Below, one piece after another: positions 25,889 through 35,000 of a DNA stretch of 64,000 bases. The translations under genes and the position numbers were made by a program. The notes under the pieces were generated by a model. The model worked only from the letters and a program-made list of their open reading frames with translations. It did no database searches and was not told where the DNA came from. Source of the DNA: Paraburkholderia largidicola (GTDB taxonomy: Bacteria; Pseudomonadota; Gammaproteobacteria; Burkholderiales; Burkholderiaceae); NCBI RefSeq assembly GCF_013426895.1, contig NZ_AP023176.1, forward strand, positions 62,001-126,000, given 5' to 3'. Position 1 is the first letter of the stretch; every line of letters starts with the position of its first letter.

Positions 25889-26803
25889 ATGGATATCTCC
25901 ACGCATTCCCCCGTCCCTGAAGCGGTATTGCCAAACAAGTGCATCGACGTGGATTCTTCAGTGTTTCGAGAGCGTTTCGAACGGAAAAGCTTCGAGGTCT
26001 CCCACCACCTGGCATCTCATCCGCGCTTTCAAATTCCGCAGTTGATGGAGTTGACCGAGCGAACCCTGAAAACGCGCCCATCCGATCTCTACTACGACAT
26101 GGGTGACGTCGCGCCCGGTCAAAAATGGAAAGATACGAACCATGCGTTCTCACCGATGGACGCATTAGGGCAGCTGGAAGATTCCAACGCCTGGTTCATC
26201 TTGAGAGATGCGCAAAGAGATCCGGCCTACACCGAGCTGTACAGTCATGCGATTGCAGAAGTCAAGGATATGATCGGCGGCGGCATTGAATCCAAGATCA
26301 GCAAGGAAGAGATCATCATTTTCATCACGTCACCGAAGCGGGTGACGGCATATCACATCGATCGTGAATGCAATTTCATTCTTCAGATACACGGGGAAAA
26401 GGATTTGTACGTCTTCGATCGGGAAGATCGGCAGGTTCTTCCGGAAGCGGAAATCGAGCAGTTCTGGACGATCGATAACAACGCGCCAAACTATCGCCCC
26501 GAACTGCAGGACCGGTCGCGGTTGTACAGACTGGCGCCGGGAAACGGCGTTCACGTTCCTGTTAATTGCCCCCACTGGTTGAAGAACGATAACAATATCT
26601 CGGTGACGTTGAGCGTCAACTTCCAGTTCATTGATTCGGTGCGAAAGGATATCTATCGCGCCAACTATTACCTCAGGAAGCTTGGCATCAATCCCAGTCC
26701 GCCTGGACAAAGTGCGGTGCGGGATCGAGCCAAGGCCATGGCGTTTTCGACGGCGTATGCCGCACAGCGAGCTATCAGGTCGGCTTTGCACCGAGGCCGT
26801 TAG
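25889..26803 (+). CDS. Cupin-8/JmjC-like protein
   Basis: This is a 304-residue cytoplasmic protein resembling cupin-like (JmjC-type) iron/2-oxoglutarate oxygenases. The predicted metal-binding HxD lies in VTAYHIDRECNFILQIHGEKDLYVFDRED, and the third His is in GNGVHVPVNCPHWLKNDNNISVTLSVNFQF. The N-terminal block (YYDMGDVAPGQKW) is typical for proteins often listed as transcriptional regulators with a cupin domain. AAGGAG lies close to the ATG at 25889; the frame runs upstream but has no better start. A clear terminator follows at 26873-26901. Possible substrates include nucleic acid or protein side chains; unknown. Confidence 0.72.
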   Translation: MDISTHSPVPEAVLPNKCIDVDSSVFRERFERKSFEVSHHLASHPRFQIPQLMELTERTLKTRPSDLYYDMGDVAPGQKWKDTNHAFSPMDALGQLEDSNAWFILRDAQRDPAYTELYSHAIAEVKDMIGGGIESKISKEEIIIFITSPKRVTAYHIDRECNFILQIHGEKDLYVFDREDRQVLPEAEIEQFWTIDNNAPNYRPELQDRSRLYRLAPGNGVHVPVNCPHWLKNDNNISVTLSVNFQFIDSVRKDIYRANYYLRKLGINPSPPGQSAVRDRAKAMAFSTAYAAQRAIRSALHRGR

Positions 26804-26872
26804 TCTCAAACGGGTTGCGTGATCTGTTGAGAATCGGTGTCGTTGAATCGGCTCTGCAGCGTGATTTCCGAG

Positions 26873-26901
26873 GCCCTCGTGAAGACGAGGGCTTTTTCTT
26901 T
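26873..26901 (+). terminator. Rho-independent terminator
   Basis: The stem is GCCCTCGT (26873-26880) and ACGAGGGC (26885-26892) with loop GAAG, followed by TTTTTCTTT. It is 70 bases after the cupin-like gene stop and ends that transcript. The remaining gap to 27131 shows no other feature beyond the AGGAG of the next gene. Confidence 0.85.
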
Positions 26902-27131
26902 GGGGGCGTTCATTGGAAGCGGACTTGTTCGAGTCGGCGTCTTATCGGGCTTGAAACAGTGTGGTGAATCACCGGGGGCAACAGGATGTTGACGGCCTAA
27001 GCAATCCTTAAGGAGCTACGGCTATAACCACTCTCAGATGGCCACGGTCATGCAGACTGTGTGGTTGACTTGGCGACGCAGAGAAGACGCGATACATGTC
27101 TACGCTCGCCGCGCGACACCAGGAGCCGAGA

Positions 27132-27500
27132 ATGCAAGTCGTTCACAACGGTTTCGGTCATCAAAAACCGATCAGCGTATTTATCGTGCTGTTGATGTCG
27201 TCGATCGACGCTGGCGCTGAATCGGTTTGTCCTGCCTATGTATCGCTTCCGACGGGCAGCATTTTCAATCTGGCGCGTCTGATTGCAGACGCGGGTTCTC
27301 CAGAGCTCGCACTGCAGAAAATTCGGACTGCACTCGCGCAAGTGACAGCCGCGGGCGGATGTCCCAAAGCTGAAGAGCCGAATGCGTGTCAGCAAACGCT
27401 GGCCGTTGCACGAAAGGCCATGGTCGCGCTTCAGGATTGCACATCGACGGCGCCGCCCGAAGAAACCGCAGAGCGGAACGGTCAGACACCGTCGAAATAG
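27132..27500 (+). CDS. Small exported protein of unknown function (122 aa)
   Basis: The product has a hydrophobic N-terminus (PISVFIVLLMSSIDAGAE) that would act as a signal. The mature part carries several Cys (VCPAYVS, GGCPKAEEPNACQQ, LQDCTS), suggesting disulfides in the periplasm. The ATG at 27132 has AGGAG 6 bases upstream. No family is recognised. It stands between the cupin gene's terminator and the converging lipoprotein gene, and the reading frame ends 195 bases before that gene's stop. Confidence 0.6.
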   Translation: MQVVHNGFGHQKPISVFIVLLMSSIDAGAESVCPAYVSLPTGSIFNLARLIADAGSPELALQKIRTALAQVTAAGGCPKAEEPNACQQTLAVARKAMVALQDCTSTAPPEETAERNGQTPSK

Positions 27501-27694
27501 CGTACTCGCCGACATGGACGCGAATGCCACCAGGTCGTCGATGATTGCGGGTCCACCCGCCGCTGCTACTGATCGGTTCTGATGACGTAGCGAAGTTTTA
27601 CGTTGAACGCGTCTGCAAAAAGCTGCGTCGTGTGGATGGGTACGCGACCAGTTCGATGCTCTCCCTCTCGCGCCTATCGAACATACCGGGCGAA

Positions 27695-28231
27695 CTAGGA
27701 CTTACAGGCGCTCGTCGACCTGAGCGGATACGGTACGGCGGAGGTGCCATTTGCACTCGAGACAAGTTCGCGCGCAAAGATCTCGTCAGGGCCATCATTG
27801 TCCTGGACCAGGATCTCGTAGTCATGCCCGTGCTCGGGTACGAAGGTGCTAGCTTTTGCCGCGTCGGTCACCCTGTACCGCTTCCCGTTGATGATCTGTT
27901 CGCTCGAAATTCGCGCATGAACCGTCATTGGCTGGCCAGCTGGGACAATGTACTCGTGGAAATAACGAGCCGCGTCGGGCGGCACGGGCATGCCGACAGT
28001 CTTGTTAGACAGGCTCGACAAGCCGGGTTTGGACGCGACGAAGTGCCTGGCCTCACCTGTCACGCACGCAGTGTTCAAATAAAAGGTCACATTCGCTCCC
28101 CAATACACACGCACGCGAGCTTCCGTTTGCGGGTGATAGTCCGCCGCAGTCTGAGACGGCGTCCCCGCGCAGGCGCACAGCAGCACTGAACTCACAATTG
28201 AAACGAACAGGGTGGAAGTATGACGTGTCAT
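27695..28231 (-). CDS. Predicted lipoprotein of unknown function (178 aa)
   Basis: A lipoprotein signal is clear: the Ser/Val-rich h-region ends in LLCAC, where Cys would be lipidated. The mature part contains VRVYWGANVTFYLNTACVTGEARHFVASKPGLS and EHGHDYEILVQDNDGP, a beta-strand-rich pattern. No family is recognised. The gene runs convergent to the 122-aa gene. No strong ribosome binding site is seen, but the codon pattern and lipobox support a real gene. Confidence 0.65.
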   Translation of the reverse strand: MTRHTSTLFVSIVSSVLLCACAGTPSQTAADYHPQTEARVRVYWGANVTFYLNTACVTGEARHFVASKPGLSSLSNKTVGMPVPPDAARYFHEYIVPAGQPMTVHARISSEQIINGKRYRVTDAAKASTFVPEHGHDYEILVQDNDGPDEIFARELVSSANGTSAVPYPLRSTSACKS

Positions 28232-28775
28232 TGGGTGTGTAATCGGAAGAATGAAGGCGAGCGCTTGAGGCGAAATAACCAGCGTGACTGAGTATTGAAA
28301 GTTCGCGCTTTCTATATCGGCTTCGAGTCAATAAAACTTGAATTCGACGACGGGGCCACCATCGCGTCATCGTTTCAAGGGGCTGTCGCACGTCACCGTT
28401 GAAGTGCGACCTCCACACGCGACAGCTTGACCATGGCAGTCGGGTCGCCGTGCATTGATGTGTCTGACTTCGCCGGCACGTTCCTTTTCGCAAACCGCCC
28501 CAACTGCATCTCCGCAATCCAGCTTCCGGTCGCCGCTCGGGCGAAGATGACGCGCTCGCCCGCGTTCGCCCTCGGCGGGCATCCTCCGCGCTACGCGACT
28601 CCCCGTCCCTGTTGGGTCAACCCTACCGCAAGTGTAGGGAGGTGCCCCATCCCGTTGCCCGATCCTCGTCTGCAAAATTCAAATACGGGAAGTTGCGACG
28701 GCGAACCCACTCTCTTCATCGCAGCGCCCGACGGCAGCGCGCCCCCGCGCTGACTGACTCCTCAGCGGAGGTCCT
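28232..28775. promoter_or_regulatory. Upstream control region of the copper-oxidase operon
   Basis: This 544-base gap lies ahead of the first multicopper oxidase gene and is divergent from the lipoprotein gene. An inverted repeat CCCTAC-N7-GTAGGG at 28621-28639 sits about 137 bases before the start codon and could be a regulator site. A weaker GCCCGC/GCGGGC hairpin lies at 28558-28580. I could not identify a sigma-54 (-24/-12) promoter here by eye. A short open frame on the plus strand is not convincing as a gene. Confidence 0.4.
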
Positions 28776-30335
28776 ATGTCCAGTACCCTCGCATACCGCA
28801 ACGGCGTAGCGGCTCTGTTGCTGTTGTTGTTCGCGTTGCCGTCGTTCGCGCAATCGTTCCGGGTGCAGTGTCCACCCACTACCACGCTGCATCCAAAGGC
28901 CCTGCCGGCAGGCGCGGGCGAGCCTGCCTATACGGGGCCGTCCGTCACCGGACCGAACTCGCAGGCGACGGGCGTGGTGAACGGCGCGATCAAATGCCAG
29001 CAGATTTCGGGTGGTGACGGCTACGCCACCATGGGCGATGGCACGCAGACCTATCTGTTTGCGTTCGGTCCGCTGTCAGGTCTGGCGGATATCAAGAAGG
29101 GACTGCCGGGGACGGAGTTCGCGTCGGTGTTCAATGTCGTCGGCACGGCCGCCGATCCGAACTACAACGGCGCAATCGGCCTCGTGCCCGATCCGGAATC
29201 GACGCCGCCCGGTCAGCTGACGGGGCATGTCGATCCACGCCAGATCATGGACGTGGGCGTGATGAACGGCAACATGCCCGCGCCGACGATGGCCATCGAC
29301 GAAGACGACGAGTTCTTCCTCACGCTGACCAACGTCGGGATGATCATGCGCCCCGATCTTTTCGAGCAGCACACGGTGCACTTTCACGGCTATCCGAATG
29401 CGTCTGCGTTCTATGACGGCGTGCCGGATGCGTCGGTGGCCATCAACATCGGCGCGAGTTTCACGTACTACTACCTTGCGCCCGATGCGGGCACGTACTT
29501 CTGGCACTGCCACATCACGCCGCCCGAGCATCTGCAGATGGGCATGGTTGGCCAGATTTTCGTGCGTCCGCGTCAGAACCGCGTGACGAACGGCACGCTC
29601 TATCACGCGCTGATCCAGCAGCAGAGCGATCCACGCACGGCTTGCGGCAGCGATGTTCTCTGCTCGACGCCCGTGCCGCCGCAGAACAGCGTGCTGCATG
29701 TGAAGAACAGGAGCAACACGCCGACGCTCTATGCCTACAACGACGGCGACGGTTCGACGGCGTATGACGTCGAGTATCCCGTGCAGATTCACGGTTTCGA
29801 TCCGAACTTCCACTTCGTGGGCATGACGTTCAATCCGGAGCCCTTCACCGACATGAAGGACAAGTACTTCATGCTCAACGGCCGCAGCTATCCGGACACC
29901 GTGTCGCAAGGGCCGATGCAGACGCCCGTTGCCGACGGCTCGCAGCATTTCTCGCAGCCGCTGCCCGCACTCATCAATATCCCGGCGGGCGGCAAGGCGC
30001 TCCTGCGCATTTCGGATCTCGACGTCAGCGAGTTTCAGACGCTTGCGTCGCTTGGCATTCCGATGCATGTGATCGGCGTCAACGCGCGGCTCCTGCGCGA
30101 TCTTGCCGGCAACGACATGACCTATCTGACCAACTCGATCACGCTCGGCGGCGGCGAGTCGATCGACGTGATTCTCGATGCGAGCGACACGACCCGCTAC
30201 TCGGCGGGCCAGATTTTCTATCTGTACACGCCGAACCTCGACCACCTGTCGAACGATGCCGAGAACTTCGGCGGATTGATGACCGAGGTCCACATCTGCC
30301 ATTCGGTGGACCCGACCACGAAGTCCTGCACCTAG
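28776..30335 (+). CDS. Exported multicopper oxidase, ceruloplasmin-type half site with T1 Cys (519 aa)
   Basis: This exported copper protein (signal peptide to about residue 26) has a cupredoxin core in which the HTVHFHG (His199, 202, 204) and FWHCHITPPEHLQMGM (His244, Cys245, His246, His252, Met257) motifs lie in one domain. The arrangement matches the type 1 copper site and half of the trinuclear site of ceruloplasmin domain 6, with two extra residues between HCH and the next His. The C-terminal half has PVQIHGFDPNFHFVGM and LGIPMHVIGVN. A normal three-domain laccase puts HCH at the C-terminus, so this is a permuted or partial enzyme. It begins the operon and is followed 10 bases later by the second oxidase gene. 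Likely substrate: metal ion or phenol; unproven. Confidence 0.88.
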   Translation: MSSTLAYRNGVAALLLLLFALPSFAQSFRVQCPPTTTLHPKALPAGAGEPAYTGPSVTGPNSQATGVVNGAIKCQQISGGDGYATMGDGTQTYLFAFGPLSGLADIKKGLPGTEFASVFNVVGTAADPNYNGAIGLVPDPESTPPGQLTGHVDPRQIMDVGVMNGNMPAPTMAIDEDDEFFLTLTNVGMIMRPDLFEQHTVHFHGYPNASAFYDGVPDASVAINIGASFTYYYLAPDAGTYFWHCHITPPEHLQMGMVGQIFVRPRQNRVTNGTLYHALIQQQSDPRTACGSDVLCSTPVPPQNSVLHVKNRSNTPTLYAYNDGDGSTAYDVEYPVQIHGFDPNFHFVGMTFNPEPFTDMKDKYFMLNGRSYPDTVSQGPMQTPVADGSQHFSQPLPALINIPAGGKALLRISDLDVSEFQTLASLGIPMHVIGVNARLLRDLAGNDMTYLTNSITLGGGESIDVILDASDTTRYSAGQIFYLYTPNLDHLSNDAENFGGLMTEVHICHSVDPTTKSCT

Positions 30336-30345
30336 GAGATGAGCC

Positions 30346-32004
30346 GTGGGCAACATCATCGACAACTTCCGACGCACACGCTACACGCGGCGTGGCTCGG
30401 CGCCGCGTTTTACGCTGTTCCACGCGCTGCTCTGCGCAGCCGTCGTCGCGCTGCTCTACTGCGTCAACGCGCACGCGGCCGCGCCGGGCATCACGGGCAC
30501 GAACTTCGATCTGTCGGCCGAGGCCAACCGCATCAGCCAGCCTGACGGCGCGAGCGTCTACGCGTGGGGCTACGGCTGCCGCACCGCGCCCTCGGGCTTT
30601 TCTCCCGCCACCGTTGCGGGCGCGAACTGCCCGAGCATGCAGGTGCCTGGGCCGACGTTGATCGTGAGGCAAGGCGACAAGGTCACCGTCACGTTGACGA
30701 ACAACCTGCCCGAAGCGGCGGGCAATACGTCGATCCTGTTTCCTGGCTTCCAGGTCTGCGCCGCCGTATTGAATCCGGACGGCACGTGTCCAACGACGCT
30801 CACGGGCGTGCCGGGGCTGCTCACGCGCGAGGCGACACACGGCAACAGCGTGACCTACAGCTTCATCGCGTCGACACCGGGCACGCACAGCTATTACAGC
30901 GGCACGCAGAGCGACCTGCAGGTCGAGATGGGCCTGTCGGGCGCGATCATCGTGCTGCCCACATCGACGCCCACCACGTCGGGCGGCGCGCTCGCCGTCC
31001 CCGCTGGCTGTCGCGCGGTTCAGTCGACACTGCCCGACGGCCAGCCCGATTTTCGCAACGCTGCTGCCGCTTACGACCATCCGTTGGCCTGCTACGACCG
31101 CGAGTACCTGTTCCAGTTCTCCGAGATGGACCCGCGCATTCATACGCAGGCCGAGCAGGAAGCGGCCAAACCGTGCTCGCAGGCGACGGGTTGCATGAGC
31201 GTCGAAACCGAGCCGTACCGCCCCGCGTACTTCATGATCAATGGCCGCTCGATGCCCGACGACATGGACCCGAACTATGCGCAGCAGTATCCGCATCAGC
31301 CATACAACGGCAATCCGCACATGCATCCGGGCGAACTCGTGTTGCTGCGCGTGATCGGTTCGGGCCGCTGGCAGCATCCGTTCCACGAGCACGGCAATCA
31401 CGTGCGCGTGCTCGCGCGCGACGGCAATCTGCTGTTGAGCAAAATGGACGCGACGAAGCTCGCCGGGCCGCTGCTCTTTACGACGACCACGACGCCCGGC
31501 CTCGCGATGGACGGCATCTTCTACTGGACGGGCAAGGGGCTCAACTGGGACGTCTACGGACACACGGCGGGCGACGGCAGCGTCTGCGTTCCGGATGCGA
31601 ACGGTTACTACACCGTCAACAGCAATCCGCCCGCGCCGCTGAACGCGCCGAACTACTACGAGTGGTGCGCCGATCACAACAAGCCGCTCGAAGCGCATCC
31701 GTTCGGCAATGTCGGCAGCGGCGGTCCCGTGACCTTGCCCGATGCGCGTCTGCTGACGAACGGCCCGTGGTACGGCGGCAGTCCCTATCTCGGACCCGAC
31801 GCGACGATTCGCGCGACCTCGTTCACGGGCACCACGCCGCCGAGCGGAACGATCGCGAATTCGCCGACATCCGAAGCCGGGTTCGCCTACATGTGGCATT
31901 CGCACAATGAGCGCGAGATTACGACGAACAACATCTTCCCAGGCGGAATGATGATGATGATGCTCGTCGATCCGCAGGCGTTCACGATCAACGAAGGCAA
32001 TTAA
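30346..32004 (+). CDS. Exported multicopper-oxidase-like protein lacking the T1 Cys (552 aa)
   Basis: This exported protein (signal segment FTLFHALLCAAVVALLYCVNAHA, after a long basic N-region) has the MCO pattern. The N-terminal domain carries AWGYGC and VPGPTLIVRQGDKVTVTLTNNLPE but no HxH in the usual place. The C-terminal part has HPFHEHGNH (His344, 347, 349, 352) and AYMWHSHNEREITTNNIFPGGMMMMM. Here HSH (residues 518-520) stands where HCH is normal, so the T1 copper ligand Cys is missing while two His remain. It may supply the domain-1-type half of a trinuclear site and pair with the previous protein. GTG start, with AGGAG before it. It is directly followed by the 2723-residue protein. 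Confidence 0.85.
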   Translation: MGNIIDNFRRTRYTRRGSAPRFTLFHALLCAAVVALLYCVNAHAAAPGITGTNFDLSAEANRISQPDGASVYAWGYGCRTAPSGFSPATVAGANCPSMQVPGPTLIVRQGDKVTVTLTNNLPEAAGNTSILFPGFQVCAAVLNPDGTCPTTLTGVPGLLTREATHGNSVTYSFIASTPGTHSYYSGTQSDLQVEMGLSGAIIVLPTSTPTTSGGALAVPAGCRAVQSTLPDGQPDFRNAAAAYDHPLACYDREYLFQFSEMDPRIHTQAEQEAAKPCSQATGCMSVETEPYRPAYFMINGRSMPDDMDPNYAQQYPHQPYNGNPHMHPGELVLLRVIGSGRWQHPFHEHGNHVRVLARDGNLLLSKMDATKLAGPLLFTTTTTPGLAMDGIFYWTGKGLNWDVYGHTAGDGSVCVPDANGYYTVNSNPPAPLNAPNYYEWCADHNKPLEAHPFGNVGSGGPVTLPDARLLTNGPWYGGSPYLGPDATIRATSFTGTTPPSGTIANSPTSEAGFAYMWHSHNEREITTNNIFPGGMMMMMLVDPQAFTINEGN

Positions 32005-32023
32005 CGAGACGGGGAGAATCGCG

Positions 32024-35000
32024 ATGAGAGCCTGCGATTTCAAAAGGACGCTTGCCGGCCTCGTGAAGGCGGGTGTCGTGGCGTCGATGCTGATGACGGC
32101 GAGCACGATGGTCTGCGCGCAGAGCGTGACGCTGACGGCCAAGGCCCAGACGATTGCACTTCCCGATGGACAGGTCGTGCCGATGTGGGGCTACAGCTGC
32201 TCGGCCGCGGCCGTCGCGCCCGCCACCTGCGCGGCGACCAATTCCGGCGCGGGTGCGAACTGGTCACCTGTCGTGATCACGACGCCGCCCGGCTCGCTGA
32301 CGATCAATCTCACGAACAGCCTGCCCGCGCAGGTGCCGACGTCGCTCGTGATCGTCGGGCAGCTCGGCGGCGGTCTCGGCAACACGGCGACCACGTCGCC
32401 AAGTCCCGTTCACGCGACCCAGACGGCAACGACCTGGCCGATCGCCGGCACGGGCAGCGGCGCGAGCTTCACGCCGCCGACGCAAGGCCCGCGCGTGCAG
32501 TCGTTCTCGAGCGAAGTGAATACGGGCAGTTCGAGCGCGCTGACCTGGAACAATCTGCGCCCCGGCACCTATCTGATCGAATCGGGCACGCACCCGTCCA
32601 TCCAGGGGCCGATGGGTCTGTACGGCGTGCTCGTCGTCACGACGCCTCCCACGGCCGGTTCGACGCAAGGGCAGGCTTACCCCGGCATCCGATACGACGC
32701 GGATCTGCCGCTGGTGCTCGGCGAAATCGACCCGGTGCAGAACCAGGCCGTCGCCACGGCCGTGGCCACACCGGGCTTCAGCGAAACACGCGTGTGGTCC
32801 GGTCTCTCGGGCGGCTGCGGCGATCCCGCATCGGCGACCTACGGAACCTGCTATCCACCCGCGGTGAACTACGATCCGCGCTACTACCTGATCAACGGTG
32901 TCGCATTCGACCGGTCGAATGCCAATGGCTCCGCGTTCCCTGTCACGGCGCCCGCTGCAACCCCCAGTTCGACGGGCCAGATACTCCTGCGTTTCGTGAA
33001 CGCCGGTTTGCGCATGCACGTGCCATCCGTGGTCGGCGCGCAAACGGGCCTGCCGCCCGTGTCCGGCTTCTCGCTGATCGCGGAGGACGGCAACCTGCTG
33101 CCCGGCAATCCGCGCGTGCAGAGCGCGGTGTTTCTGGCCGCCGGCAAAACCTACGACGTGCTGATGAACTCGGTCCCTGCGGGCGCGCTCGCGTTGCCCG
33201 TGTTCGACCGTCAATTGAGCCTGTCGACCAACAACCAGCGCGACGGCGGCATGCAGGGCTACATCAGCGTGAACGGCGGCGCGTTGCCGACTTCCGCGGC
33301 AGGCAACGTGAACGCGAAGGCGAATCCGGATTCGTACTTCCTCGTCGCGGGTAACACGCTGACGGTCTCGGACCCCGGCAAAGGGCTGATCGCAAACGAC
33401 GTGGGCGTCTACGGCGTGCAGATCAAGACACAGCCGACGGGCGGCACGCTCACGCTGAATCCGAACGGCACCTTCACGTATGTACCGAATGCGGGCACCA
33501 CATCGGACAGCTTCACCTATCAGGCAAACGGCAACGCCTCGCTGACCGCGACGGTGACGCTCGCCGCATGTTCGGCGGGCTCGAACTGCCTGTCGGGGGC
33601 GCCTGTCGCATCGGATGACGCGTTCAGCAGCAACATCGCGTCGCAGTTGCACATCGGCGCGCCGGGCGTGCTCGGCAACGACCGCGATCCGGCGGGGCTG
33701 CCGCTGACGGCTTCGATCGTCGGCGGTGCGTCGGGCGGCACGGTGACGCTCAACGCGGACGGCTCGTTCAACGCTGTGCCGAGCGTGGCACCCGTCGGCA
33801 ATGCGACGTCGACGGTCACGTTCAAGTACAAGGCCGTCAACTCGCAGAACACGGCGAGCGGGGCCGCGACTGTCACGGTGAGCTTCAAGGGCGGCAGCGG
33901 TCTCGCTGTCGCGGTGAAGGATGCGAAGACGGGGACGACAATCAACGACTACCGCTGGATCATCGAAGAAGACCGTACCTTCCAGATCGATCCCGCATGC
34001 CAGGTGAACTCGTCGACGCGGCCCGCGACCTGTCCGCCGCTGCCCGTGCCGAGCCTCGGCACGAGCTTCCACACGAGCTACATGCCCGTCGTCGCGGCGG
34101 GATGCGTCGGCACGGTGTCGTGCGAATCGGGGCAGACCGTGTTCGATCCGGGTACGAATACGCACGTACCCGCCGTGTGCGACGTCGGCAACGGCGTGTG
34201 CCGCACGGATTCGGCCCAGCAGACGGCTGTCGATCCATCGCAGGTCGCGCTCGATCCGACGAAACACTACTACCTGTCGATCCTTCCGGGCGACGCCGGC
34301 AACACCTTCACGAACGGCGCGGGCGCGCCGCAGCCGGTCAATCCGAGCAATCCGGACGGTCCGCAACGGCAGTTCGACATTGCGAAGGATTGTCCGTCGG
34401 GTCCGGGCGGCGCGGACTTCGCGCCCGGCACGGGCACCTGCGGCCACGCCATGGGCGGCGCGCCGATCGCGCCCGCGCAACATGCCGTCAACGTGCTGCT
34501 GCAGCAGACTCCGCTGCAGACGGCGAAGATCTCGGTGTTCGTGTTCGAAGACGATGCACCCGTCAACGGCGAGGTCGATGTGAGCGGCGGCACGGATGCA
34601 TTCGGCACGGCACGCGAGCCGGGCCTCGGCGGCTTCGAAATCAAGCTGTTCGACGACGCGGGCGGCACGGGCGACGCGACCGGCCAGATGACCTACGACA
34701 TGTTCAACATGCCGCTGTCCAATTCGCTGCAAGGCACGATCGACCCGAGCACCGGCCTCGACGCGTGCCCGATCACGAAGGCCGCGAACGACGGCCTGGT
34801 CGGCATGATCCCGACCTGTCCGAAGTTCGAATCGGACGGCAAGACGATGTCGCCGCTGGTGGGCCAGGCGATCATCGCGAACCTGATGCCGGGACGCTAT
34901 GGCGTCGTCGCGACGCCGGCCGCGGACCGCATCGCGAAGGGCGAAGAGTGGCTGCAGACCAATACGCTGGACGGCCAGAAAGCGCACGATGCGTTCATCA

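Noticed and set aside
28427..28753. Plus-strand frame of 108 codons ahead of the oxidase operon
   Set aside because: No ribosome binding site, Pro/Ala/Arg-rich and no domain; more likely part of the control region.
28232..28775. A sigma-54 promoter ahead of the first oxidase gene
   Set aside because: A TGGCA...GTGCA pair was noticed near 28435, but the spacing (15 instead of 10 bases between GG and GC) is wrong for -24/-12.
30139..32142. Long minus-strand frame opposite the second oxidase gene
   Set aside because: The encoded protein is Arg/His/Ala-rich and unlike any family; it is a shadow of the 552-residue gene.
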